Shown: positions 6,584 to 14,629 of the stretch, piece by piece
How positions within the stretch are numbered: position 1 is the stretch's first letter
How the letters are laid out: each line of letters starts with the position of its first letter
Assembly (NCBI GenBank): GCA_964409165.1
Contig: CAYPCH010000002.1
Span: 1-64,000, forward strand
Direction: 5' to 3'
DNA: 64,000 nucleotides
Source of the DNA: CAYPCH01 sp964409165
GTDB lineage: Bacteria > Bacillota > Clostridia > Acetivibrionales > Acetivibrionaceae
Translations under genes and position numbers: made by a program
Notes under the pieces: generated by a model
The model's database searches: none
The model's input: only the letters and a program-made list of their open reading frames with translations
What the model was told of the DNA's origin: nothing

Positions 6584-7591
6584 ATGGAAACCAAAGAAAA
6601 GATGGTTTTTAAAATGGATGAAGTAAATAACTTTGAGAGGGATATATTAAGATTTTTGTGTGCTGATATAAGGAATATTTTTAAAAAAACATATCTGGCA
6701 GACCTTATGACCTTAGAGGAAATAAGACTTCGTGCCAACAAACCGATAATGCTTCAAAAATGCGATGGAAGCTTTTTTCTAAGCGCTGAAGGCAAGCTTA
6801 CAAAAAGTAAATCAAATCTTTTTTATGTGACTCCCGAGCAAATAATGAAAACTCTCGAATTAATCAGCGAAAACTCTATTTATGCGTTCCAGGATGAAAT
6901 AAGAAACGGATTTCTGACCCTTAAAGGCGGACACCGGGTAGGCATTTGCGGAAGAGCTGTTATAGAAGGAAATAACATAAAAAACATTAAGGACATTTCA
7001 GGACTTAACATAAGAATTTCCCGGGAAGTTACCGGATGTTCATCAAAAATCCTGAAGCACATTTTAGACGGAAAGGGAAGCGTATACAATACACTAATAA
7101 TATCCCCCCCGGGCTGTGGCAAAACTACCATATTAAGAGATATAACAAGGTATATAAGCGATGGAATAGACCACCTTGAATTTCAAGGGATAAAGGTGGG
7201 AATTATTGATGAGCGCTCGGAGATAGCCGCCTGTTTTAAAGGTGTACCTCAAAACAGGGTTGGAGTTAGAACCGATGTAATGGACGCATGCCCAAAACAG
7301 ATTGGAATGACGATGATGCTTCGCTCAATGTCTCCTGAAGTAATAGTAACCGATGAAATAGGAGGCAGCGGAGATAAGGAGGCTGTAATGCAGGTTTTGA
7401 ATGCCGGTGTAAAAATAATAACTTCTACCCACGGATACAGCATGTCAGAGCTGAAAATGAGACGTGAGATACTTAGTCTTGTTGAAGAAAAGGTTTTCGA
7501 CAGATATATAGTTCTCAGCGGAAAGAACGGACCGGGAACTGTGGAAGAGATTATTGACAGAGATAATAACAAAATAGCGTTTAAGGGGTGA
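6584..7591 (+). CDS. spoIIIAA: Stage III sporulation protein AA
   Basis: 335 residues. A secretion-type ATPase with Walker A PPGCGKTT at about residue 170 and a Walker B-like VIVTDEIG near 255; the N-terminal half (EEIRLRANKP, then FLTLKGGHRVGICGRAV) is typical of SpoIIIAA. It is thought to power the SpoIIIA-SpoIIQ feeding-tube complex between mother cell and forespore, which is needed for late forespore gene expression. The start follows AGGAGGAG. It is the first gene of the complete spoIIIAA-AH cluster and is spaced six bases from spoIIIAB. No sigma-E promoter could be assigned with confidence. Confidence 0.97.
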   Translation: METKEKMVFKMDEVNNFERDILRFLCADIRNIFKKTYLADLMTLEEIRLRANKPIMLQKCDGSFFLSAEGKLTKSKSNLFYVTPEQIMKTLELISENSIYAFQDEIRNGFLTLKGGHRVGICGRAVIEGNNIKNIKDISGLNIRISREVTGCSSKILKHILDGKGSVYNTLIISPPGCGKTTILRDITRYISDGIDHLEFQGIKVGIIDERSEIAACFKGVPQNRVGVRTDVMDACPKQIGMTMMLRSMSPEVIVTDEIGGSGDKEAVMQVLNAGVKIITSTHGYSMSELKMRREILSLVEEKVFDRYIVLSGKNGPGTVEEIIDRDNNKIAFKG

Positions 7592-7597
7592 TCTGCA

Positions 7598-8119
7598 ATG
7601 CTGGTTAAGTTGATAGGATGTGCTATTGTCCTTATATCATGTAGTCTTTTGGGGTATACATATTCTCAAAAATATTCAAGAAGACCTGGTGAGCTTCGTA
7701 CACTTCAGGCATTGTTTCATATGTTTGAAAATGAAATCAGTTTCCTTTCAAACATACTTACGGACGCTTTTCTGAAAATATATAAATGTACAGACAGCTG
7801 TGTCGGCGCTTTTTTTAACTCAACTGTAGAAAATTTAAGAAGCGAAGCAGGCTTTGATGCATCTGAAGCTTGGACACAAGCGATTAAGGGAAATATTCAA
7901 AGCACATCTTTAAATAGTGAGGATGAGGAAATCCTTATTTCGTTTGGGAAAATGCTTGGAGGATCCGACCTCGAAGGCCAGATTAAGAACATAAGACTAA
8001 CGGTAAACCAATTAAAGCTTCAGGAACAAAAGGCAGAGGAGCTCAAAGTCAAGAATGAGGCAATGTTCAAGTATCTGGGAGTGTTAGGAGGGCTGGCAAT
8101 AATTATAATATTGTTCTAA
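7598..8119 (+). CDS. spoIIIAB: Stage III sporulation protein AB
   Basis: 173 residues, matching the family length. The N-terminal membrane helix (LIGCAIVLISCSLLGYTYSQ) is followed by the RRPGELRTLQALFHMFENEI signature of SpoIIIAB, and a second membrane helix ends the protein (YLGVLGGLAIIIILF). It is an integral membrane part of the SpoIIIA-Q channel and resembles type II secretion GspF-like proteins. It follows spoIIIAA by six bases. The gap to spoIIIAC is unusually long (210 bp) and filled by a heptamer tandem array. Confidence 0.96.
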   Translation: MLVKLIGCAIVLISCSLLGYTYSQKYSRRPGELRTLQALFHMFENEISFLSNILTDAFLKIYKCTDSCVGAFFNSTVENLRSEAGFDASEAWTQAIKGNIQSTSLNSEDEEILISFGKMLGGSDLEGQIKNIRLTVNQLKLQEQKAEELKVKNEAMFKYLGVLGGLAIIIILF

Positions 8120-8184
8120 TTATAAATGACAGATGAATATACTTGTACTAAGTACTAGGTATTTAACTCTAAGTATTTAACTCT

Positions 8185-8289
8185 AAACACTAAACACTAA
8201 ACACTAAACACTAAACACTAAACACTAAACACTAAACACTAAGCACTAAGCACTAAGCACTAAGCACTAAGCACTAAGCATTAAGCACT
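8185..8289. repeat. Fifteen 7-bp tandem repeats inside the spoIIIA operon
   Basis: There are eight exact copies of AAACACT (8185-8240) followed by seven of AAGCACT (8241-8289, one with a T change). Degenerate 7-mers precede the array. It fills the spoIIIAB-spoIIIAC gap. Confidence 0.95.
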
Positions 8290-8329
8290 AATTACTTGGT
8301 ACAAAGTAAAAACGAGGAGAAAGTTTACT

Positions 8330-8524
8330 ATGGATATAGATTTGATTTTCAGAATTGCAGCTATAGGAATTTTGGTTTCTGTTTTAAATGCGGTACTGAA
8401 TAAATCGGGAAGAGAAGAGCAGGCGATGATGACTACGCTTGCAGGTTTGATTGTTGTTCTAATGATGATTGTAAAAGAAATAGTAAACTTGTTTGATACG
8501 GTAAAAACATTATTTCAGTTTTAG
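8330..8524 (+). CDS. spoIIIAC: Stage III sporulation protein AC
   Basis: 64 residues, the normal family size, with two membrane helices (about 5-22 and 34-57) separated by the short NKSGREEQAMM loop. It is a small integral membrane component of the SpoIIIA-Q complex. The ATG at 8330 follows GAGGAG with good spacing. It lies between two repeat arrays (8185-8289 upstream, 8628-8705 downstream), whereas in most spore formers the ab-ac-ad genes are nearly contiguous. Confidence 0.96.
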   Translation: MDIDLIFRIAAIGILVSVLNAVLNKSGREEQAMMTTLAGLIVVLMMIVKEIVNLFDTVKTLFQF

Positions 8525-8627
8525 TGTATCCTAAGAGAGTTTGTTTCTAAAAGTAGCGCAAACAGAGGACGTAAACACAAGACATAATCAGATGAAGCGT
8601 ATAAAAACACTAGATTTGGACTTAAAG

Positions 8628-8705
8628 CAGATGATTAATACAAATGATTAATACAAATGATTAAGACAGATGATTAAGGCGGATGATTAAGGCGGATGAT
8701 TAAAG
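8628..8705. repeat. Six 13-bp tandem repeats ending at the spoIIIAD start codon
   Basis: Units of the form CRGATGATTAAGG begin at 8628, 8641, 8654, 8667, 8680 and 8693. The last unit ends one base before the GTG of spoIIIAD. Every unit contains ATGATTAA. Confidence 0.92.
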
Positions 8706-9092
8706 GTGGAGATTTTTCAAATTATAGGGCTGGCGTTAATAGCTACAATCATTGTTATTGTACTTAAGGCTCACAGACCTGAAATAGCTATCCAGATAAG
8801 CCTTGTTACAGGCATATTGATTTTTATGCTGGTGCTTGGGAAAATAGCTGTTGTGGTAGAACTGCTCAGTAGCTACGCGGACAAGGTAAAAATAGATATG
8901 GTATACCTCTCAACTCTGCTAAAAATAGTAGGAATAGCATATGTTGCAGAATTTGGTGCAGAGGTATGTAAAGATGCTGGTGAGGGAGCAGTAGCATCAA
9001 AGGTTGAGCTTGCCGGAAAAGTAATTATCATAGTTCTGGCTGTACCGATAATTACATCTCTGCTTGATCTTATTATAAACATCATGCCGTAA
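8706..9092 (+). CDS. spoIIIAD: Stage III sporulation protein AD
   Basis: 128 residues, the usual length, with four hydrophobic segments and the family pattern MEIFQIIGLALIATIIVIVL at the start and VAEFGAEVCKDAGEGAVASK near 80-100. It is an integral membrane component of the SpoIIIA-Q channel. It begins with GTG at 8706, immediately after the 13-bp repeat array. The only Shine-Dalgarno-like sequence is the GG-rich end of the repeats (AAAGG), so its initiation signals are made of repeat units. Confidence 0.95.
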   Translation: MEIFQIIGLALIATIIVIVLKAHRPEIAIQISLVTGILIFMLVLGKIAVVVELLSSYADKVKIDMVYLSTLLKIVGIAYVAEFGAEVCKDAGEGAVASKVELAGKVIIIVLAVPIITSLLDLIINIMP

Positions 9093-9172
9093 GAAACTAA
9101 AGAACCGGAAGCTGTGAAATACAGATTTCTAGCTGTTAAACGCAGATATTTAAACGAATGGGGAATAATTGT

Positions 9173-10396
9173 ATGAATAACAAAAGATATATATTATATA
9201 CATATATACGGATAATTACATCTTTAATAATTGTTTTGGTTTTTAATATTTGTATTATTCAAAATGTTTGTGCTGGTGAAAACAATCCTGAAAATGAAAT
9301 TACCGATCAGTTAATTGATGCGCAATCAGATACTGATGAGATAAGAAACATACAGAACCAGCTGAAGAGGTATTCAACTGAAGATATAAAGCAGATTATA
9401 CCAGGGTATGACCCTGAAAGTATTATAAACAATGCTGCACGGGGTAATTTTAAATTTGACTTAAACGGAATAATAAACAGAGTATTGATGATGCTTTTTA
9501 AAGAAATTTATATAAATATAAGCATTCTTATTAAGCTGATGGTTTTAATTGTATTGTGTGCGGTGCTTAGAAATCTTCAGACAGCCTTCTTGAGCAATAG
9601 TGTGGGAGAGCTGGCTTTTTACATATGCTACATCGTGTTGGTTTCCATACTTCTTGTCAGTTTCAGTGAAACTGTAAAATCAGCATTTGAAATAATTGAT
9701 GCCATGGTAAATTTTATGTATGCGTCGATACCTGTTTTAATAACACTTATGATATCATCGGGGAATATAACATCAGGAGGAGTACTGCAACCAATATTGT
9801 TATCAATTGTCCAGATATGCGCAACCATAATAAAAAATGTATTTATACCGCTCATAATACTATCAACTGTTATATCCGTTGTGAGCAATGTATCAGAAAA
9901 GGTTCAGGTCTCAAGATTGGCAGGAGTTTTGAAAAGTATTACCGGCTGGTCTCTGGGCATTATCCTTACTGTTTTTATTGCGGTAGTGTCACTGCAAGGT
10001 TCAATGGGGGCGGTTGTTGACGGTGTAACAAGCAAGATAGCTAAATTTGCAATTGGCGTATTCATACCAGTGGCCGGCAAGTATCTTGCTGATGCAGCGG
10101 ATGCAGTAGTAGGTTGCACGCTTCTTATTAAAAATGCAGTCGGCATAGCCATCATGATAGGGATAATTGTAATATGCATTCTCCCTATATTAAAAATGCT
10201 TGCAATTATTATATTGTACAGGATGACTTGTGTACTTATGGAGCCGTTAGGAGAGAGTCGTATAATTAAATGCATAAGTGATGTGGCCGGGTCAATAACA
10301 TTTTTAATGGGGATATTGGCATCAGTAGCATTTATGTTCTTGATAACTGTAACCGCTCTTATTACGGCAAGCAACCTAAGTGCCATGGTGAGATAA
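9173..10396 (+). CDS. spoIIIAE: Stage III sporulation protein AE
   Basis: About 407 residues from the ATG at 9173, preferred because it follows TGGGGA at good spacing; an ATG five codons earlier is also possible. It has a signal-like N-terminus, a soluble stretch (about 35-110) with YSTEDIKQIIPGYDPESIIN, then roughly seven membrane helices and the family's highly conserved PLIILSTVISVVSNVSE and GVFIPVAGKYLADAADAVVG blocks. It is a polytopic component of the SpoIIIA-Q channel, 80 bp after spoIIIAD and 33 bp before spoIIIAF. Confidence 0.96.
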   Translation: MNNKRYILYTYIRIITSLIIVLVFNICIIQNVCAGENNPENEITDQLIDAQSDTDEIRNIQNQLKRYSTEDIKQIIPGYDPESIINNAARGNFKFDLNGIINRVLMMLFKEIYINISILIKLMVLIVLCAVLRNLQTAFLSNSVGELAFYICYIVLVSILLVSFSETVKSAFEIIDAMVNFMYASIPVLITLMISSGNITSGGVLQPILLSIVQICATIIKNVFIPLIILSTVISVVSNVSEKVQVSRLAGVLKSITGWSLGIILTVFIAVVSLQGSMGAVVDGVTSKIAKFAIGVFIPVAGKYLADAADAVVGCTLLIKNAVGIAIMIGIIVICILPILKMLAIIILYRMTCVLMEPLGESRIIKCISDVAGSITFLMGILASVAFMFLITVTALITASNLSAMVR

Positions 10397-10429
10397 CGAC
10401 CAAATACTGCCGATAATTGGAGGATGAAG

Positions 10430-11068
10430 ATGATTGAATTTCTTAAGGACTGGGTTTTAAACATTGTAACCATTACAGTTTTTATAATGCTTATAGAAAT
10501 ACTGGTTCCTTCAGGAAAAATGAAAAAAGCCGTTAGTCTTGTAACAGGGCTTGTTCTGGTTATTGCACTTATAAATCCGGTGCTTGGATTGGTGAAAAAG
10601 GGCATTAACTTGAAAGAATTTCAGATTGCAGGAAGCAATTATATAGATAAAAGGGAAATTATGATAAATAGTGAGGTTCTGAAAGAAAACCAGATAAAAC
10701 AAATAACCAATGTGTATCGCAAAAAGGTTATAAACCAGTTGGAGGACGTTGCCAAAAATGTTGAGGGTGTAATTGATGCAAAAGCGGATGTAATAATTAA
10801 TGAGGACTATGACTCTTCTGATTTTGGTGATATAAAGAAGGTTTATTTGATATTGACTTTAGAAGACAGTAATAAAAATGTAAAACCAATAGTAAAAATA
10901 AATAAAATTAAAATAGGTCGTACCAATCCAGAAATGGATACTGAATTTTCTGAAGGGGGAGAGGTTGACAAGAATATAAGGGTGCAAATAGAAAACAAAA
11001 TAGAGAATTTGTTCAGTATACAAAAGGAAAATATTGTAATGTCTCTTTACGAAAAACAAGGAGGATAA
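10430..11068 (+). CDS. spoIIIAF: Stage III sporulation protein AF
   Basis: About 212 residues. The start is placed at the second ATG (10430) because GGAGG at 10418-10422 is only one base from the first. Two N-terminal helices (VLNIVTITVFIMLIEILVPS and the VSLVTGLVLVIALINP segment) precede a soluble ring-building-motif domain (about 70-150). SpoIIIAF, AG and AH carry related ring-building domains in the SpoIIIA-Q complex. Its stop is one base from the spoIIIAG ATG, so the two are translationally coupled. Confidence 0.94.
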   Translation: MIEFLKDWVLNIVTITVFIMLIEILVPSGKMKKAVSLVTGLVLVIALINPVLGLVKKGINLKEFQIAGSNYIDKREIMINSEVLKENQIKQITNVYRKKVINQLEDVAKNVEGVIDAKADVIINEDYDSSDFGDIKKVYLILTLEDSNKNVKPIVKINKIKIGRTNPEMDTEFSEGGEVDKNIRVQIENKIENLFSIQKENIVMSLYEKQGG

Positions 11069-11069
11069 A

Positions 11070-11687
11070 ATGAACGCATTTAAAAAGTTTTTTGTGTTTG
11101 TAAAAAACTATATTAATAAGAATAAAAATAATAAGCTTGGAGAAAACCTTGTTATATTTATAATAGTCGGCATAATTATTATAATAGCTGGAGGTACGAT
11201 TTTTGACGGAGGAAAACCTGAGAAAAAATCGGAAAATGAAAATCAGCAGAATAATGATAGTATCCTGGCTCAAAATATGGATATTAAGAGCCAGGAGTAC
11301 GGGTTGAAAGAAGAGCTTGAAAAAACCTTGTCTCAAATTAACGGTGCTGGTAAAGTAACGGTGATGATAACCTACGTATCAGGAAAAGAGATTGTACCTT
11401 ATTATGACACAAAAAGAAGCGATAATAACACTGATGAGAAAGACAGCGCCGGAGGTACAAGAAAACAAATGCAGAGCGATTTTGAAAGCAATATAGCTTT
11501 TGAGGGGGTGGGAAACAGTGAAAACAGACCTATAATTGTAAAAGAGATATTTCCTGAAGTAAAAGGGGTGGTTGTGGTCTCTAATGGAGCCTCGGATATG
11601 ATTGTGAAGGAAAACCTTGTTAATGCGGTAAAGGTGCTTATGGATGTACCTGTACACAAGATACAGGTTTTTGAAAGAAAAGAGTAA
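11070..11687 (+). CDS. spoIIIAG: Stage III sporulation protein AG
   Basis: 205 residues. One N-terminal membrane helix (VIFIIVGIIIIIAGGTIF) precedes a ring-forming domain resembling type III secretion ring proteins (EKTLSQINGAGKVTVMITYV, then VKGVVVVSNGASDMIVKENL). It is known to form a large ring in the mother cell-forespore channel. It starts one base after the spoIIIAF stop. About 200 bp separates it from spoIIIAH, holding a repeat hairpin (11727-11790). Confidence 0.95.
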   Translation: MNAFKKFFVFVKNYINKNKNNKLGENLVIFIIVGIIIIIAGGTIFDGGKPEKKSENENQQNNDSILAQNMDIKSQEYGLKEELEKTLSQINGAGKVTVMITYVSGKEIVPYYDTKRSDNNTDEKDSAGGTRKQMQSDFESNIAFEGVGNSENRPIIVKEIFPEVKGVVVVSNGASDMIVKENLVNAVKVLMDVPVHKIQVFERKE

Positions 11688-11726
11688 ATTCACTTTTTTT
11701 AAAAAAACTTAAAAAAAGAGTTGTTT

Positions 11727-11790
11727 GACCTCTTGGAATGAAATGAAAGAGGCAAAATTGAATACCCTTGATGGGTACGAAATTTTATTA
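11727..11790. repeat. GACCTCTT/AAGAGG double hairpin repeat, copy 1
   Basis: The sequence GACCTCTT...AAAGAGGC is followed by AAAATTGAATACCC...GGGTACGAAATTTT. Related copies are at 22124-22163 and 39735-39799. It sits between spoIIIAG and spoIIIAH and may attenuate transcription. Confidence 0.55.
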
Positions 11791-11884
11791 ATTTGTACAA
11801 AAATAGAAATATATTATATTTAAATATAATATATATTTAAGTAAAAAATAGTTTACTATAAATGTTATGGAGGGGGATTAACTT

Positions 11885-12502
11885 ATGGTGGTCTTTAAAA
11901 GAAAGCAGATTGTGGCGTTGTCATTAGTTTTAATGATAGTTATTGCGGGGTATTTACAATACAGTTACAAAAAAAGTAGTGTTTCTGTTTTTGAAACTGA
12001 AGATGTTAATAGTGAACCACAACTTGGAGAAGCAGTATATGTAGAAAACAACATGCTCGCAGAAGAAGATATTGCTGACAGCTTTGAAAGCAGTACTGAA
12101 GTGATAGAAAAAAGTGATAATATAAACGAAATACTGGCATCAAAGGAAGCAAACGATTTCTTTTTACAAGCAAAACTCAACCGTGAAATAAGTAGGGGAA
12201 AAGATAAAGAGACATTACAGGAGATTGCGGGAAACAGTAGTGCCAGTAATGAGCTTAAAAGTCAGGTAAATGAGCATATGGAGAAACTGACATACAATTC
12301 GGACATGGAAATGAGAATTGAAGCATTGCTACAAGGAAAAGGTTTTAGTGATGCTGTTGTGCTTTTAGCCAGCGACGGAAGCCTTGATATAGTAGTAAAA
12401 GCACCAACGCTATCTGATCTTGAAGTTGCCCAGATAACAAACATTGCATCAAGACAGGCAAATATAGATATAGATAAAATATATATTTCAAAAAAATATT
12501 GA
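11885..12502 (+). CDS. spoIIIAH: Stage III sporulation protein AH
   Basis: 205 residues. One N-terminal membrane helix (KQIVALSLVLMIVIAGYLQY), a variable acidic region (about 35-95), then a C-terminal YscJ/FliF-like ring-building domain (about 100-205) with KGFSDAVVLLASDGSLDIVV. SpoIIIAH binds SpoIIQ from the forespore. The start follows GGAGGGGG. It is the last gene of the operon, with the normal single-TM architecture and length. Confidence 0.94.
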   Translation: MVVFKRKQIVALSLVLMIVIAGYLQYSYKKSSVSVFETEDVNSEPQLGEAVYVENNMLAEEDIADSFESSTEVIEKSDNINEILASKEANDFFLQAKLNREISRGKDKETLQEIAGNSSASNELKSQVNEHMEKLTYNSDMEMRIEALLQGKGFSDAVVLLASDGSLDIVVKAPTLSDLEVAQITNIASRQANIDIDKIYISKKY

Positions 12503-12579
12503 TATAATAAACTATATATATATATCAATAAAGGAGCACTAAAGTCCATAAAAAGCAACTTCTTTTATACCCGGGCAGG

Positions 12580-12608
12580 TTGCTAACATAATTTAGTAAT
12601 GGTATAAT
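12580..12608 (+). promoter_or_regulatory. Sigma-A promoter for the asp23-amaP-nusB region
   Basis: TTGCTA (12580-12585), a 17-base spacer and TATAAT (12603-12608). It lies 60 bp before the TTG start of the Asp23 gene. Confidence 0.65.
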
Positions 12609-12667
12609 ATTAACTGGCAGGTTTTTAAGAAAAGAACTGTATGTTGCAGCATAGGGAGGGATTTCAA

Positions 12668-13072
12668 TTGGAAGAAGTAAGTCAGGATAGCTTAATCGAC
12701 ATGGGAGCTGTTAAAATATCCGAAGAGGTAGTTGCAATAATTGCCGGTATTGCTGCAATGGATGTTTCTGGAGTGGCCGGAATGAGCGGTGGTATTGCGG
12801 GTGGTATTGCCGAGATTCTCGGAAGAAAGAACCTGTCTAAAGGTGTAAAGGTTGAAGTCGGCGATAGAGAAGCCGCTATAGATTTGTATATAATTGTTGA
12901 GTATGGTTGCAGAATCCCTGATGTATCATGGGATATCCAGGAAAGAGTGAAACACGCTGTTGAAAGTATGACAGGGCTTTCTGTAATAGAAGTAAATATA
13001 CATGTTCAGGGAGTCAATATCGAAAAGGAACACAAGAAGGAGATAAATGAAGACCCGGTAAGGGTCAAGTAA
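12668..13072 (+). CDS. yqhY: Asp23/Gls24 family protein (YqhY-like)
   Basis: 134 residues from a TTG at 12668, chosen because AGGGAGGG ends seven bases before it and the family begins with this kind of short acidic leader. The core (GAVKISEEVVAIIAGIAAMD, then GVAGMSGGIAGGIAEIL, then VEVGDREAAIDLYIIVEYG) is a typical Asp23/DUF322 domain. In Bacillus the nusB-linked paralogue YqhY affects acetyl-CoA carboxylase activity; Asp23 proteins of other Firmicutes are anchored to the membrane by AmaP, whose gene follows here. A terminator at 13148-13174 separates it partly from amaP. Confidence 0.92.
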   Translation: MEEVSQDSLIDMGAVKISEEVVAIIAGIAAMDVSGVAGMSGGIAGGIAEILGRKNLSKGVKVEVGDREAAIDLYIIVEYGCRIPDVSWDIQERVKHAVESMTGLSVIEVNIHVQGVNIEKEHKKEINEDPVRVK

Positions 13073-13147
13073 AATCAAGCAAAGTATAGTGTTTGATAAT
13101 ATATATGTTTTATGGTATATATTACTACTTTTAAGGAAAAAATAAAT

Positions 13148-13174
13148 TAATAACCCGTCAGGGTTTATTTTTTT
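13148..13174 (+). terminator. Intrinsic terminator after the Asp23 gene
   Basis: AACCC (GTCA) GGGTT with AT-rich extension, then a run of seven T. Confidence 0.65.
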
Positions 13175-13278
13175 AGAAAAATAAACTATAATGTAATTAA
13201 CTTAATAAGTACGATAATTATAGTAATAGGCTGTACATAAAAAACAAATGACAAGTGTAAAGAGGTGACTTCTTGTAA

Positions 13279-13827
13279 ATGAATATTATATTTAGGATAT
13301 TATTGGCTTTTTATGCTTTTTGTCTTACCGTAATATCAATTATAGCAATGATTATAACATTGAATCCCAGAGTTTTTCAAAAGACAACGGATTTTGTTAT
13401 GGAGAGTATTTTACCTAATAGAGTATCTTCGATTTTGATGTTTATTATCGAGGTAACATTCTTTGGATTGAGTCTGATGTTTCTACTGTCAGGGGTGAGA
13501 AGCGAAAAGAATAAAAAATCCATAAGCAAGTATAATAGTGTTGGAGAGTTGAAAATATCGTTAAATGCCATAGAAAGCATTGTTTTAGCTGCTTCAAGAA
13601 AAATTAATGGGGTTAAGGACACAAAGGCATATATTTCAAAAGAGGGAAGCCATGTTTCCATTTACGTAAAAACAATAGTTATGCCTGAAATGAATATACC
13701 TGCATTAATGGAAGATGTACAGCTGAAAGTAAAAAAATCGGTAGAAGAAACATCGGGAATAGTTGTTAATGATGTACGTGTATCTGCTGAAAACATATAC
13801 ACCGGATATAAATCAAGAGTTGAGTAA
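13279..13827 (+). CDS. amaP: Alkaline shock membrane anchor protein AmaP
   Basis: 182 residues. Two N-terminal membrane helices (about 4-28 and 50-72), the second containing ILMFIIEVTFFGLSLMFLLS, are followed by a soluble domain related to Asp23 (SVGELKISLNAIESIVLAAS). AmaP tethers Asp23-type proteins to the membrane. The ATG follows GAGGTGA. It lies between the Asp23 gene and the DUF2273 gene, the usual three-gene module. Confidence 0.88.
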   Translation: MNIIFRILLAFYAFCLTVISIIAMIITLNPRVFQKTTDFVMESILPNRVSSILMFIIEVTFFGLSLMFLLSGVRSEKNKKSISKYNSVGELKISLNAIESIVLAASRKINGVKDTKAYISKEGSHVSIYVKTIVMPEMNIPALMEDVQLKVKKSVEETSGIVVNDVRVSAENIYTGYKSRVE

Positions 13828-13840
13828 CGGGGGTATATTT

Positions 13841-14071
13841 ATGAAACTCGAAAAACTTATTGAATTCTACCGTTTACATTACGGTCAAATAAATGGGGCG
13901 TTTGCAGGATTTACTATTGCGATATCTATTTTGATTATAGGTTTTTTTCAAACTATTTTTATTGCAATATGTGTTCTTGTAGGGTATTATATTGGAAAAA
14001 AGATTTCGGAGGATAAAGATTATCTCAGAAATTTGCTGGATAGAATTTTACCGCCCGGTACATACAGATAG
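13841..14071 (+). CDS. DUF2273 small membrane protein
   Basis: 76 residues from the ATG at 13841, behind GGGGGT; a longer upstream reading overlaps amaP and is unlikely. One hydrophobic region (FAGFTIAISILIIGFFQTIF and onward) and a basic C-terminus with RNLLDRILPPGTYR. DUF2273 proteins accompany Asp23/AmaP genes and are presumed to be part of the same membrane-linked stress complex. Their exact role is not established. Confidence 0.85.
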   Translation: MKLEKLIEFYRLHYGQINGAFAGFTIAISILIIGFFQTIFIAICVLVGYYIGKKISEDKDYLRNLLDRILPPGTYR

Positions 14072-14114
14072 TATAAAAACAAATATTAAAAGTTTTTTAA
14101 GGAGGTAAAATCTG

Positions 14115-14546
14115 ATGGGACGAAGGGCATCCAGGGAAATTGCGATGAAACTCTTATACCAGTTAGAAATACAAAAGGATTCAAGAGATGAGCAGGTGGA
14201 ATTTACCCTGGAAAAATATAATCTTGATGTGAAAAACAGAAATTATATCAATGATATAGTAAAAGGTGTATTTGATAACATTGAATATATAGATAAAAAT
14301 ATAGAAAAGCATGCCAAGGGCTGGAAATTATCAAGACTTTCAAAGGTTGATTTGTCAATTTTAAGACTAAGTACTTATGAAATATGTTTTCGTAAGGATA
14401 TTCCGTTCAATGTATCAATAAATGAAGCAGTTGAACTTGCCAAAAGTTACAGCAACGAGGAAAGTGGAGCATTTATAAACGGAATACTTGGAAAGATAGC
14501 AAAGATAAGGCTTTTACCAGTTAAAACTGAAGTGGATAAGGAATAA
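14115..14546 (+). CDS. nusB: Transcription antitermination factor NusB
   Basis: 143 residues, all-helical, with the signature MGRRASREIAMKLLYQLEIQ and the C-terminal FNVSINEAVELAKSYSNEES plus FINGILGKI. NusB binds boxA RNA with NusE (S10) to allow antitermination on rRNA operons. The start follows AAGGAGG. It is followed by xseA-xseB-ispA, a standard Firmicutes order, though folD, often found between nusB and xseA, is absent. Confidence 0.97.
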   Translation: MGRRASREIAMKLLYQLEIQKDSRDEQVEFTLEKYNLDVKNRNYINDIVKGVFDNIEYIDKNIEKHAKGWKLSRLSKVDLSILRLSTYEICFRKDIPFNVSINEAVELAKSYSNEESGAFINGILGKIAKIRLLPVKTEVDKE

Positions 14547-14629
14547 TAGCTAGTGCCCTAACAGAATCATTTTCGTTATTAACTTAGAAGTTAGTAATGT
14601 TAGAAGACACTAGATAATCGGGAGAAAAC

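Noticed and set aside
8161..8290. CRISPR array
   Set aside because: The units are 7 bp and contiguous with no spacers, and no cas genes are present. It is a simple tandem repeat.
9904..10605. Long minus-strand open frame (about 233 codons) opposite spoIIIAE/spoIIIAF
   Set aside because: It is antisense to two well-supported genes, has no family features or ribosome binding site, and is a by-product of the coding strand's composition.
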